64,000 nucleotides of DNA from a virus. The stretch is from positions 1 through 64,000 of the IMG/VR virus record IMGVR_UViG_3300010401_000006. One strand, written 5' to 3'. Positions 8,125 through 17,696 of the stretch are shown in pieces. Position numbers and translations under genes: made by a program. Below the pieces are notes generated by a model. It did no database searches. It had not been told where the DNA came from and worked only from the letters and a program-made list of their open reading frames with translations. Numbering within the stretch: the first letter of the stretch is position 1; the number at the start of each line of letters is the position of its first letter.

Positions 8125-8727
8125 ATGAGCAGCTTGAAGGACTGGGTAAGAATTCTGGTCGGGGTGCTGATCCTGACCGTCCTGCCGGCCGAAAAGCTGC
8201 TCGCGCAGTCGGCGACGCTGCCGAAGATCATCCCGGTCACGAACTGCAATACCGTGACCTATACGACAGGCGTCCCATCGCCGATCTATTTCAACTCGTC
8301 GACCGGCGCGCAGTGCAACGGCGGCGGATCTGGTGGTGGCGGGTCATCCAGCAACATCACACAGTGGAACAGCAACACCGTCGACACCGGGGCCGGGAAC
8401 AGCAGCGCCGGCACGCTGCGCGTCGTTCCGGCCACGAACTCGCCGGCGCAGTCCACAAAGCTGGCATCGGCTGTGGCCCTTGGCTACCAGCAGATCACAT
8501 CGCTTTCGAGCGCGACTGCTCTGACGGTTCCTGGCGGCGCGACGACGGCGGTCATCACGTGCGAGACGCAAGCTGTAAGATTTCGCGATGACGGCACCAA
8601 CCCGACGGCATCGGTCGGCTATCCGCTCGCGGTCGGCCAAAGCATGACCTACGTCGGCACGCTTTCGGCCCTGAAGTTCATCGAGCAGACCGCTTCGGCC
8701 AAGCTCGACATCCTCTATTACCAGTAG
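8125..8727 (+). CDS. Signal-peptide-bearing virion-like protein (200 aa)
   Basis: Residues 1-28 look like a Sec signal peptide: a Lys/Arg N-region, the hydrophobic core ILVGVLILTVLPA and the cleavage-like LLAQS. The C-terminal domain (LTVPGGATTAVI..., VRFRDDGTNPTAS, a KFIEQ segment, LDILYYQ) is a beta domain widely seen in phage virion proteins, normally without a signal. A Gly/Ser linker lies around residues 63-75. ATG 8125 was chosen because AGGAGG precedes it; a TTG seven codons upstream is less likely. It could be a virion fibre or an exported protein; the combination is unusual. Confidence 0.65.
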   Translation: MSSLKDWVRILVGVLILTVLPAEKLLAQSATLPKIIPVTNCNTVTYTTGVPSPIYFNSSTGAQCNGGGSGGGGSSSNITQWNSNTVDTGAGNSSAGTLRVVPATNSPAQSTKLASAVALGYQQITSLSSATALTVPGGATTAVITCETQAVRFRDDGTNPTASVGYPLAVGQSMTYVGTLSALKFIEQTASAKLDILYYQ

Positions 8728-8736
8728 GAGTTCCGC

Positions 8737-9495
8737 ATGCTTCGCTGGCTCGCACTTTTTCTCCTGATCCCAACGCTGGCGCTTGCGCAGGCGAGCGTGA
8801 ACATCAACCCGGCGCCTGTGAATATGCCGGCAGCAAATTCCCTGCTTCTCTCCAACGGCCCTGGCACGCAGCCATCAGGTCTTGCCCCTTCGGGCACGAA
8901 TTGCGCGGTCAGCAGCGGCGGCGCATGGACAACCGGGTCATGCGGCGGCGGCGGAAGCTCGGGGGCACTCCCAGCGGCTGGCTGTGGCTCTGGCCAGTGG
9001 TACACCGGCTTCGTAGCGGGAACTAAAACCACGATGCAGCTTGCTGCCAATCGTGCGTATTACATCCCGTTCGTGCCCATGTGCACCGGCACCCTTACGA
9101 GCCTCGGCGTCAACGTCCAAGGGGTCGATGGCAACGGATGCAGATTTGCAGCCTTCTCTTGGGACGCCACAAATTCTGTTCCCCTCACCAAAATCGCCGA
9201 AAGTCCTTCTTCGGTGTCGGTATCTGGAACGGGGTTCGTAAGTTCAACTGGGCTCTCAATTCCCGTTACCATCGGCACTATGTACGCGTTGATGGTTAAC
9301 TGCGGTGGCACCCCAACATTGGTTGCCGTTCCCGTGTCCAATAGCTTGCTCGACGCTATTCTCGGAAACGTCGCACCCGGCTCCAACGGCGATCAGAACT
9401 ATGGCGCCATCACCTATGGTGCTTACCCAACCACATTCCCGGCGATCACGCACAACAACGGCAATCTCAACCAGCCGCTCGTCTGGATTAAGTAG
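8737..9495 (+). CDS. Signal-peptide-bearing appendage protein (252 aa)
   Basis: Residues 1-18 (MLRWLALFLLIPTLALAQA) form a textbook Sec signal peptide with an A-x-A site. A Gly/Ser linker near 65-75 separates a short N-terminal segment from a beta-rich C-terminal domain with several Cys, consistent with an oxidising compartment. It follows another signal-bearing gene with a similar layout. Function unknown; binding to host surface or matrix is a guess. Confidence 0.65.
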   Translation: MLRWLALFLLIPTLALAQASVNINPAPVNMPAANSLLLSNGPGTQPSGLAPSGTNCAVSSGGAWTTGSCGGGGSSGALPAAGCGSGQWYTGFVAGTKTTMQLAANRAYYIPFVPMCTGTLTSLGVNVQGVDGNGCRFAAFSWDATNSVPLTKIAESPSSVSVSGTGFVSSTGLSIPVTIGTMYALMVNCGGTPTLVAVPVSNSLLDAILGNVAPGSNGDQNYGAITYGAYPTTFPAITHNNGNLNQPLVWIK

Positions 9496-9498
9496 CCC

Positions 9499-12400
9499 AT
9501 GATGCGCTTCCTCGCATCCCTGCTGCTCTCACTCCTCGTCGCGCAGGCCTCTTATGCAGGCCTCATCATCCGCGGCGGGTCCGTTCCCATCCCAACGGCA
9601 CCCACAGGCATCCTGCTTGGCGGCAACGCCCCTCCGGGCAGCGCCACGATTGTGGACAACGCTACGGCCGGCACCGGCGTAGGCACGCTGTCTGCGGTCG
9701 GGGGCACCGCGCCCTACACCTACGTCGACACCGACAATACGAAGTTCCAGATCAGCGGCGCGGCGCTTCAGCGATCGTCAACTGGCACGCTCACATCCGG
9801 CGTTGGCGAGAACGTCGATATCCAGGTCACGGACGCCAACAATCTTACCTACACGACCTCGGCGCCATTCATCATCTCGGTAACGGCCCATACCGGCACG
9901 CTGCTTACGACTCTCACGCTCACCAACCCGACGGGCTCGACCCAGTCCACCAACTTCGTCACGCAGATCTTCGGCCACGCCTTCAAGAAGGGCGACATCG
10001 CGAATGGCTGCACGACAGGAGCGCCGCAGTTCCAGTTGGCTGTGGGAGGGACAACGATCCCATTCTCAGAGAGTGTTCATCCGGCCTGCTGGTCCGATGG
10101 TTCTCTCAAGCATGCGGCTTTCATGTTCCGCGTGCCGACGGCGATTTCCGCGAACAGCTCCGTCACCGTCAACGTCTATAATGGCGGCACCGTCCCGAGC
10201 AATTCATCGCGCGCGCTGTCGGACTTCGCCGCTGGCGGTCTCGATCTCAACGAGCAAGTTGTTGGCCTCGACAATCTCTCCGGCACGTGGACGGCAGACC
10301 TGAACCAAGGCATTTCTGCGAATGGTGCCGACTACAAATACATGGATGGCGATGCCGGCGCAGTCTGGCGCGTGCGCGCGGCCTATCGCCAATCGAGTGC
10401 AGATCACGGGCAGCTTGAGGATTGGTGGTATGTCCAGGCCCTTCAGAACAACTCTGGCGGCCTCTATGGCATCCGCTATCTCGCGGGAACGACGCAGCCC
10501 TATTACAACGTCGCCTCGCCCTCGCCCGTCTATCGCGCCTTCACGAGCGTCGGCATCTATAACGGCGCATCGCTTGTCCGCGATCTCTGGGGCACGCATG
10601 GCAATAGCCAGTCTTTCGTGTGGGACCCGACCATTCAGGCGTATTGCGGCAACAAAGCGTGCGGGTTCACGGCGACGGCTAATGGCTTGGAATCTGGATT
10701 CCTGCTCCGCCTTTTCACGACGGGAACGCTTCCGTCCAATCTCTCGACCGGCACAACTTACTTCGCGGGGCACAACGGACCTGACGCGAATCACTTCGCC
10801 ATAGGGACTGATTCCAACAGCGTCTCTCAGGGCATTGGCTACATCGTCCCGACCAACAACGGGAGCGGGACACATACCGTTCAGGCCTATCCATATGTGA
10901 CGCAGTTCGGGACGATGTATTCGGCCGAGAGCAACGGCCAATATAGCTACATCCAGGGCGCAGGAACCGTAGCCGCCGACACTTCGGTCCGCGTCATAGT
11001 TAGCAACACCTATCTGCGCTCCACGCACCTAATCCTGTCCTACGCGTTCGGCACCTACTCGCCGGCCAGCAATTCGTCCTGCTCTTATTTCATCATGACC
11101 GCGTGCTTCATCACGCGCTATTTCGAGCAGACTGGCGAGCGTGACGATATCGGCCCCACGTCAGCCTATGCGACGCGATACCTGTTCACCGGCGCGGCGG
11201 TGGACGAGCAGGTGGTGCGCAATATCGCGCTCATTGGGGCGAACCTCCCTGTCAAGTTCCGCGATGCGACCACGAAGTCAGTTCCGAACCTGACGAATTC
11301 CTCTCGCTCCGGGATGCCGTCATCGACCGCGACCACAATGCGTTGGTACGGCAATCCAGTCGCTACCGCTGGGTTCACCGCGCCGAGCAATTCCGCTGTC
11401 TGGGTTGCAGGTTTCTCGACGCCTGATAGTTCGCACCTGCCCGACTTCACCGGCACCGCTTATCTGATGTTTGCCGAGCCGCAGATGATGGATCAGGTTG
11501 CGGATTTCGGAAGCCTCGCCGTCCTGTTCCGCTCTCAAGGCATCGGCGTCGCATCTGTTGGTGCCGTCACGACGATTGGCGGCGCGGGTGGTGCAAGCCG
11601 AAACTTCACTATCAGCGGCACGACCTACTATGGCGCGACCCTCAACTACGGGAACACGCTGCGCACCGATGCATGGAGCATTCGCGATGTCAGCGCCGCC
11701 GCAGGCCTTCTCCCAAACACCAACCCAGAGAACGCCGCATACTGGCAATACTTCAACGACCTTCTTCAGGCGACCTTCGACGCCGAAGCTGCTTATTTTC
11801 CGCTATTGCCGACATACCCCGTCACCAACGGGCTCTGGAACGAGACGGACAGCGCGGCAGGCGGCACGAACGATGAATGGACCACGTCCTACATGCGCCA
11901 CGCGCTCGGGCTGGCCTATGGCCGCACGGAGAAGGCTGGCGCGCTTGCGTTCCTGAACCTTGAGCTGGGCTGGCCGACGCACATCCACAACGTTTGGGGC
12001 ACGGCTTACATCCCTCACTACGAGTCGATGATCCGGCAGGCCAATAACAGCCACAGCGCGCCGTTCATGACCAGCGATGCGCTTGGAGCGTTCTACGACG
12101 ACGCGACTTTGTCTTGGAACAGCGGGACAGGGCTTTTCACGATCAGCAACCTCCCGCCTGGGACGACGTGGTCGAACGGCGACCTGATCATCTTCAACGA
12201 GCAGGATCAGACCGTTCCGGGAAATTTCTCCGGCGAGACCCCGTATTATGTGAAGAACCTGTCCGGGCTCACGTTCAATCTTGCGACATCTCCGGGCGGC
12301 ACGGTTGTCACTCCCAGCACGACCAGCTCAAACGGCCATACCTACCTCTACAGCTCAAGCCTCGTTGCGCCGAACAACATCACATCGAACACGACCGGTT

Positions 12401-12567
12401 CCGGATATCTGGCGAGCATTACCTCGTCGTTTCTGTTCGCGAAGTCGCTGAATGCGACCGTCGATGCCACAACGCAAGCCGATCTCGTGGCCGACCTGGC
12501 TGCCCAATCCGGCTATGTCGCCGCGTTCAACACCACCCCGACCTATGCTACACAGGCGACACCTTGA
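9499..12567 (+). CDS. Large exported protein with polysaccharide-lyase-like region (1022 aa)
   Basis: Residues 1-21 are a signal peptide (MMRFLASLLLSLLVAQASYA). Residues about 30-130 resemble a cadherin/Ig-like fold (GTAPYTYV...FQISG). The segment from about 135 (LTLTNPTGSTQSTNFV, then HPACWSDGSLKHAAFMF) has the layout of the N-terminal barrel of PcRGLX/YetA-type rhamnogalacturonan lyases, where a W-x-DGS-h-k-h-A motif is characteristic. The rest is long, aromatic and Asn-rich, compatible with a glycan-active enzyme or adhesin. Family assignment is by eye and tentative. It sits among three other signal-peptide genes. Confidence 0.55.
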   Translation: MMRFLASLLLSLLVAQASYAGLIIRGGSVPIPTAPTGILLGGNAPPGSATIVDNATAGTGVGTLSAVGGTAPYTYVDTDNTKFQISGAALQRSSTGTLTSGVGENVDIQVTDANNLTYTTSAPFIISVTAHTGTLLTTLTLTNPTGSTQSTNFVTQIFGHAFKKGDIANGCTTGAPQFQLAVGGTTIPFSESVHPACWSDGSLKHAAFMFRVPTAISANSSVTVNVYNGGTVPSNSSRALSDFAAGGLDLNEQVVGLDNLSGTWTADLNQGISANGADYKYMDGDAGAVWRVRAAYRQSSADHGQLEDWWYVQALQNNSGGLYGIRYLAGTTQPYYNVASPSPVYRAFTSVGIYNGASLVRDLWGTHGNSQSFVWDPTIQAYCGNKACGFTATANGLESGFLLRLFTTGTLPSNLSTGTTYFAGHNGPDANHFAIGTDSNSVSQGIGYIVPTNNGSGTHTVQAYPYVTQFGTMYSAESNGQYSYIQGAGTVAADTSVRVIVSNTYLRSTHLILSYAFGTYSPASNSSCSYFIMTACFITRYFEQTGERDDIGPTSAYATRYLFTGAAVDEQVVRNIALIGANLPVKFRDATTKSVPNLTNSSRSGMPSSTATTMRWYGNPVATAGFTAPSNSAVWVAGFSTPDSSHLPDFTGTAYLMFAEPQMMDQVADFGSLAVLFRSQGIGVASVGAVTTIGGAGGASRNFTISGTTYYGATLNYGNTLRTDAWSIRDVSAAAGLLPNTNPENAAYWQYFNDLLQATFDAEAAYFPLLPTYPVTNGLWNETDSAAGGTNDEWTTSYMRHALGLAYGRTEKAGALAFLNLELGWPTHIHNVWGTAYIPHYESMIRQANNSHSAPFMTSDALGAFYDDATLSWNSGTGLFTISNLPPGTTWSNGDLIIFNEQDQTVPGNFSGETPYYVKNLSGLTFNLATSPGGTVVTPSTTSSNGHTYLYSSSLVAPNNITSNTTGSGYLASITSSFLFAKSLNATVDATTQADLVADLAAQSGYVAAFNTTPTYATQATP

Positions 12568-12579
12568 GAGGGTTCCGGG

Positions 12580-12978
12580 ATGTCCGTCTTCACCTATGGC
12601 TCTGTCGAACTGGAATCGAGCGACGAGACGGAAGACGAGTTCTCGATCGTGACCGTCTTGCTCGCGCCGTCCTCCCGCACCATCCTGTCCAGCGATAGCA
12701 ACAAATCCGTCAGCGCCGGCGATAATCTCGGCACGATATATCTCGATGCCACCGCGGCCGATTGCCGGGTGACATTCCTGCCCACGCTCGCCCAGGCAGG
12801 GAAGAAATTCGAGGTCACATTCATCCGCAAGGACACCACCGCAAACAACGGCTCCGTGAGCATCGACGGCACATCCGGCGGGGATATCGTTCAGCTTTCC
12901 CAGCAGGGCGTCGCCTATTCGATCGAGGCGACTGGTGCTGCCCTCAGGGTCATCTCCTCATGGATCACGCCACAATGA
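12580..12978 (+). CDS. Fibre-tip-like domain protein (132 aa)
   Basis: The whole protein matches the small beta domain that often ends tail fibres: a GTIYLDATAADCRVTF strand, then GKKFEVTFIRKDTT, a SVSIDG segment and a final LRVISSW. The last 90 residues of the 1040-residue protein encoded next show the same plan, so the two may pack together. There is no signal peptide. Its ATGA overlap with the next gene suggests coupled production. Confidence 0.6.
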   Translation: MSVFTYGSVELESSDETEDEFSIVTVLLAPSSRTILSSDSNKSVSAGDNLGTIYLDATAADCRVTFLPTLAQAGKKFEVTFIRKDTTANNGSVSIDGTSGGDIVQLSQQGVAYSIEATGAALRVISSWITPQ

Positions 12979-15900
12979 ACCTGCACCCACTCACGCGCTG
13001 CCTGGCACTGATCGCCTTGCTCACGCTCGGCCTGAGCGATGTGTCGTTTGCCGTCCCGACGCAGGGCCAACTCACGATGATCGGCCCGACCAGCACGACG
13101 CTGGTGCCTCAGACCGCGAACTGGGGCAGCACGCCGATGCTGATCACCTGCGGATACAACAACTGCGGCGATCAGGGCGGCACCACGATCCAGATGATTT
13201 CTGGCACCTGCGTGGTCGACAACATCACGTGCTTTAAGGACGGCTCATCGACGCCACACTATTTTTCCGCTGTCGGGCTATCGGACCAGTTCGGCCTGCT
13301 CAATGTTCTAAAGGCTGGCTGCAAGCCTGACGTGGTCAACGGGCTCGGAACGGCGGCGACGAACTGCTTCAATCAGGCTCAGACCGCGGCCGCCTTGGCT
13401 GGCCTCGCCGGTATCAATATCTGCGGCAATTCGACGGGCTCGAGCTTTCTCCTCGATCAGAACTTCACGTCCACCGGATACATCGGCTGCCCGACGAACC
13501 ACCAGAACCGCTCTGCCAACGGGACGGGCACGGTTGGCCTTCCGAACTCTGCGGACTGGACGCATTTCCCGAACACGCTTTGGCTGGCATCCGGGAAGAC
13601 GTTCTTCTGCGGCGTCAGCGCGGGCTCAAATTGCAAGGGCGAAGGCTTCTCGCTGATCCGTGCCGGCATCAATGGCGCCGGAACCGGTGCAGCACCAGCA
13701 TCACTCCGCGACACCATCAACATGGTGGCCGCGGAATCCGGGACGTGCCTGCAGATCAATTCAGACAATCCGGACCTGCGCTCGCTGAACGTCTATGGCT
13801 GCGCGACTGGTATCACGACGTCAACATCGAACCGCGCGCGCGACGGCCTGCTTCGCGACATCAACATCGATGCGACGCAGAACCATCTCTATTGGAAATC
13901 CCAGCGCGGCGGCGGCAATATCGTTTTGGACAACGTCAACGCTGGCTGCAATCTTACTTGCCTCTCCGCGTTCAGCCTGTTCAGCACGGGCCTGAGCAAT
14001 GTGCAGGACGGTGCCAGCTTTGGTTTTGCCGGGCATCTCGTTCTTACGCTCACCGCGGCCTGCACGGATACGCCGAACAATTGCCCCATCACGGGCGACT
14101 TGCTCTATGTGACGGGGGCGCACAGCGCGGAATCGTCCGGTGGTCAGCCCTTCACCGCGCAGATCATCGACACCTCGCATATCCTGCTCCCACACGCGAG
14201 TTCTGCGTTTCTGACGGGACAGAATTTCACTGCGGCCACGACGAACCTATCCGGCGGTGCAGCCGTCGGAAATGCAACGCTCGGATGGGATACGATCCAG
14301 ATCAGCGGCATCACGCCGACATGCCCGCTCATCGACAACGTGTGGTGCCAGGTCCAGCCGAACCAGCAGATCACGGACCTCACCAACGCTAACTGCATCA
14401 ATAACGGTTCTGCCGCCTATGTAGGCTTCGTGGATTACTGGTCCGGCTGGGTCACGATGAAGACGAGCCCGACCGGCGCGATCATCCCGGCGCAGATCAC
14501 GTGCACGGGCGGCATTCAGGGTCACACAATCCAGTTCCTCGATAACGCCTTCGCGTTCAGCTTCACGTCTGCGACCATCGCAGCGGCGGGCCTGAACTAT
14601 CAATCCGGCGATCTCATCACTATCCCAGGCGGCACGTGCTCGGTGCAGCCTGTCGCATTGGTCTATCAGGTCAACAAGACGACCGGTGCAGCAACGAAGG
14701 TTGTCCCCGATACCGCTGGCGTGTGCTCCGTCTTCCCGCCATCGCCAACCGGCGTGCTATCCGGTGGCTCCGGCACAGGCCTCAATCTCAACATCTTCTT
14801 CTCCGGTGCCGTGCAGATGGACACGGGCTCGCGCGGCAATTGTTTCCATGTCGGCAATACGATCACGCTTACGGCAACGCATCTTTTCGCCATCCAGTGC
14901 ACGGGCATCAGCATGTGGTTCGATGATGGATCGGCCGGAAGCCTCGTTTCCAACATGCAGATTTACACGAACCAGGCGCTGCAGAATGCCTTTACCGAGG
15001 GCGTCGAGTTCACGGGCACGGCGCACGAGAACGTCATCGACGGCTGCTCGATCCATGCCTTCGGCGGCAACATCGTCAATCGCACGACCGCGCCGTCCAA
15101 CCTCGGCAGCAATACCGTCAAGAACTGCGCGGTCGGCGGCAACAACAAGAACTCAGGCGCCAACCAGATCCTCGCACGCATCGACTCGCCCACGCTCGGG
15201 CAGTCCGCGCAGGCAACGCTCAAGCTGGACATCGACACAAACATCCCCGGCGCCGTTCTTGTCAGCTCTGACGTAGAAACGCCGACCGGCGTGAAGATGG
15301 GGACAAGCAACCTCCCCAACAGCAACGTGTTCGTTCAGAACCCGGCCGATTCGCTCGCCGTCGATCTTGGGGAGGCGACACCCAGCCTCGCCCGCTACAC
15401 GCACGGCACGCCAATCGCGACGAGTCCTCTCACAGGAGTCATCAACCCGACGTCGACGACCTACGCCGTCCCGGATTGCGCGCCGCCGAACCAGAACCTG
15501 ATCGGTACCGGTGCCGCCGGCTCCGTGATGCACGTCTACTTCCCGTCCTCGCCGTGCATGAACCAGACGATTCACACCCTCGTCGACAAGACGTTCGGCG
15601 TCGTGCTTGAGCTTGGCTCAAATAAGCTGAGTTCGATCAGCGGCGATCTCACCGGGACGGTCACGCTCAATGGTGTCGCGCAGGCGAGCAGCTACATCGA
15701 TTTCGTTTACAACGGGGTCCGCTGGATTGGCCGCGGCGACTTCGCGTTCCTCGTCGCCAACGGCCTGATCCCGGTCCCAAGCGGCGCCCACTCCACCTTC
15801 ACGCACACCACGATCGGCTCCAGCACGACCTTGGACAGCACGGCGCGGATGTGGCTTTGCAACGCCACCGGCGGTCCTATCGTGTTCACGGTGCCGCTAG

Positions 15901-16097
15901 GGTCGACCGTTCCGGGTGCGCTCTGGACCATCAAGAAGATCGATGCGTCGGCTAACACCTGCAGCGTGACCATGTCCGGGTCTGACACCCTCGACGGCGC
16001 GACAGGAAGCCCGTCCAGCGGTATTATCTCGACCCAGTGGGGCAAACTCACGATCTGGAACAACACCAACAATACGGCGAACTGGTACATCCAATAA
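12975..16097 (+). CDS. Exported beta-helix spike or depolymerase-like protein (1040 aa)
   Basis: The ATG at 12975 overlaps the previous stop and gives a clear signal peptide (LALIALLTLGLSDVSFAVP). ATG 12960 is an alternative. The body is Asn/Thr/Gly-rich with repeating short strands (for example GCSIHAFGGNIVN and NTVKNCAVGG near residue 700), typical of a right-handed beta-helix used for binding or cutting polysaccharides. The C-terminal 90 residues repeat the fibre-tip domain of the preceding gene (WTIKKIDASANTCSVTMSG). About 25 Cys are present, fitting an exported protein. It could be a head-attached spike or a secreted depolymerase. Confidence 0.6.
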   Translation: MNLHPLTRCLALIALLTLGLSDVSFAVPTQGQLTMIGPTSTTLVPQTANWGSTPMLITCGYNNCGDQGGTTIQMISGTCVVDNITCFKDGSSTPHYFSAVGLSDQFGLLNVLKAGCKPDVVNGLGTAATNCFNQAQTAAALAGLAGINICGNSTGSSFLLDQNFTSTGYIGCPTNHQNRSANGTGTVGLPNSADWTHFPNTLWLASGKTFFCGVSAGSNCKGEGFSLIRAGINGAGTGAAPASLRDTINMVAAESGTCLQINSDNPDLRSLNVYGCATGITTSTSNRARDGLLRDINIDATQNHLYWKSQRGGGNIVLDNVNAGCNLTCLSAFSLFSTGLSNVQDGASFGFAGHLVLTLTAACTDTPNNCPITGDLLYVTGAHSAESSGGQPFTAQIIDTSHILLPHASSAFLTGQNFTAATTNLSGGAAVGNATLGWDTIQISGITPTCPLIDNVWCQVQPNQQITDLTNANCINNGSAAYVGFVDYWSGWVTMKTSPTGAIIPAQITCTGGIQGHTIQFLDNAFAFSFTSATIAAAGLNYQSGDLITIPGGTCSVQPVALVYQVNKTTGAATKVVPDTAGVCSVFPPSPTGVLSGGSGTGLNLNIFFSGAVQMDTGSRGNCFHVGNTITLTATHLFAIQCTGISMWFDDGSAGSLVSNMQIYTNQALQNAFTEGVEFTGTAHENVIDGCSIHAFGGNIVNRTTAPSNLGSNTVKNCAVGGNNKNSGANQILARIDSPTLGQSAQATLKLDIDTNIPGAVLVSSDVETPTGVKMGTSNLPNSNVFVQNPADSLAVDLGEATPSLARYTHGTPIATSPLTGVINPTSTTYAVPDCAPPNQNLIGTGAAGSVMHVYFPSSPCMNQTIHTLVDKTFGVVLELGSNKLSSISGDLTGTVTLNGVAQASSYIDFVYNGVRWIGRGDFAFLVANGLIPVPSGAHSTFTHTTIGSSTTLDSTARMWLCNATGGPIVFTVPLGSTVPGALWTIKKIDASANTCSVTMSGSDTLDGATGSPSSGIISTQWGKLTIWNNTNNTANWYIQ

Positions 16098-16891
16098 TGG
16101 CGATCCAGGACCAAGACTTTAAGACCTATCAAGGCGACCGGTTCGACGTGAACTCGACGGTCATCGACGCCGAAGGTGTCCAGATGGACATCTCCGGCGT
16201 GCAGGAAATTCAATGGACGCTTGCGATATCCGCTGAGGATACGCCCGTCGTCACGAAACTTATGAGTACAGGTGGAATTACGCTTCCGAACGCCGGAACG
16301 GACGGCAAATACAGCATCCACCTTCTGACGGCCGACACGGCAGCGCTGACGGCAAACTATCTGCACATCGCGAAGATCAAGGACGCCAACGACTTCTGGT
16401 CGACCGTGATGCAGGGCCGCGCCACATTCGCGCCTTCACCGGTCTGGACCTACACCGGCGATCCGCGCTCCTCGAACAAGGATGCCGTCCGCTTCTGGAT
16501 GGGCGACACCGACAGCACCGATAAGCAGGTCATGGATGGCGAGATCAATTACGGACTGACGATCTATCCGGATGTGAAACTGTGCGCCGCGAAACTCCTG
16601 CGCGCGCTCGCCAGCCGGTACACGCGCCGGGCCGACAAGGCCGTCGGCGATCTGCGCATCAGCTACAGCCAAGTCTCCAAGCAATATCTCTTGCAGGCCG
16701 ACGCGCTGGAATCGCAGGCCAATGTCTCAGGCGCGAATATCTACGCCGGCGGTGTCTCGCTGAGCGATATTCTCCGCGTCGAGCAGGACACCGACCGCCC
16801 GACGCCTCCATTCTGGGCAGGCCAGTTCGACAATCCATCCGGCCCAAACAATACGACGCAAGACCCATGGACTTCGCGCGGTAACGATTGA
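16097..16891 (+). CDS. Head-tail connector fused to BppU-like N-terminal domain (264 aa)
   Basis: Residues 1-115 have the immunoglobulin-like BppU/appendage pattern (YQGDRFDVNSTVIDAEG...MDISGVQEIQWTL). Residues 120-215 are typical of gp6/Ad1 head-tail adaptors: DAVRFWMGDTDSTDKQ, a helix LCAAKLLRALASRYTRRAD and VGDLRISYSQ. Adaptors sit below the portal and start the tail connection. The start overlaps the previous stop (TAATG). The fusion is unusual because these domains are normally separate. Confidence 0.65.
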   Translation: MAIQDQDFKTYQGDRFDVNSTVIDAEGVQMDISGVQEIQWTLAISAEDTPVVTKLMSTGGITLPNAGTDGKYSIHLLTADTAALTANYLHIAKIKDANDFWSTVMQGRATFAPSPVWTYTGDPRSSNKDAVRFWMGDTDSTDKQVMDGEINYGLTIYPDVKLCAAKLLRALASRYTRRADKAVGDLRISYSQVSKQYLLQADALESQANVSGANIYAGGVSLSDILRVEQDTDRPTPPFWAGQFDNPSGPNNTTQDPWTSRGND

Positions 16892-17217
16892 TGGCGATTT
16901 TTGCAGACGACTTCCGGGACATGATGCGGCAGACCGTGAAGGTCGAGCCGTTCCTCGTTCGCGATCAGTACAATGCCCCGACTTACGGAGCCGCGAAGTT
17001 CTACATCGCGCGCGTGAACGACACGCGGAAGAACATCATTGGGCCGGACGGGCAACTGATCGCAATCTGCGGGATCGCATGGCTGGACACCGCTGACCCG
17101 CTTTCGGTCGACGATCGCGTAACCCTTCCCGACGGCACTCGAGCCAAGCTTGTCGAAGTCAACGCAGCACCGGATGAAACCGGCGGGACTGCCATAACGA
17201 GATTTATGTTCCAGTGA
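16891..17217 (+). CDS. Head-closure (stopper) protein candidate (108 aa)
   Basis: Small beta-barrel-like protein with FADDFRDMMRQTVKV at the start and VDDRVTLPDGTRAKLVEV near residue 80, the layout of SPP1 gp16/HK97 gp7-type stoppers. It follows the adaptor and precedes the tail-completion gene, the canonical order. ATG 16891 overlaps the previous stop. Confidence 0.6.
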   Translation: MAIFADDFRDMMRQTVKVEPFLVRDQYNAPTYGAAKFYIARVNDTRKNIIGPDGQLIAICGIAWLDTADPLSVDDRVTLPDGTRAKLVEVNAAPDETGGTAITRFMFQ

Positions 17218-17696
17218 GCAGCGGCGGCCGAACCTATCGCACGGATGACAATCTTACGGTCCTAGAAGGCTTGATGCGGCATGGGGACAGGGCGACTCGC
17301 TCGCTTGGAAGGCAACTCTACCGCGAGGCGACAGATATAATTGCAAAGTCTCAGCCGCTTGTCCCCGTTGCGACTGGCGCTCTCCGATCTTCGCCATACG
17401 TGAAACCGCCTGAAATCGATGGCGATTACGTCACCGTCGAGTTCGGCTACGGCGGCCCAGCCGCGAAGATCAATCCCAAGACCGGAGAATCGACCGACGC
17501 CTATGCGCTGTTCGTCCACGAGAACCTGCAGGCCCATCACAAGGTCGGGCAGGCGCTCTATCTGGGCCAGCCGTTCATAGAAGCCGAAGACGGCATGGGC
17601 GCGCGCATCGCAGCGGGCATGGCCAGCGATTTGCAGGGCTCCAGCGCCAGCGTTAGCGTCGAGACCCAGACCGACGAAGGGCCGTCCCAGCAATGA
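17214..17696 (+). CDS. Tail completion protein, HK97 gp10-like
   Basis: The GTG start overlaps the previous stop. The segment DIIAKSQPLVPVATGALRSS (about residues 41-60), followed by YALFVHENLQAHHKVGQALY, is the hallmark of the HK97 gp10 family: an invariant P-V-x-T-G-x-L-R turn and a later Y-x-x-x-V-H/E. These proteins help join the tail to the head. 160 residues is a normal length. Confidence 0.8.
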   Translation: MSSGGRTYRTDDNLTVLEGLMRHGDRATRSLGRQLYREATDIIAKSQPLVPVATGALRSSPYVKPPEIDGDYVTVEFGYGGPAAKINPKTGESTDAYALFVHENLQAHHKVGQALYLGQPFIEAEDGMGARIAAGMASDLQGSSASVSVETQTDEGPSQQ

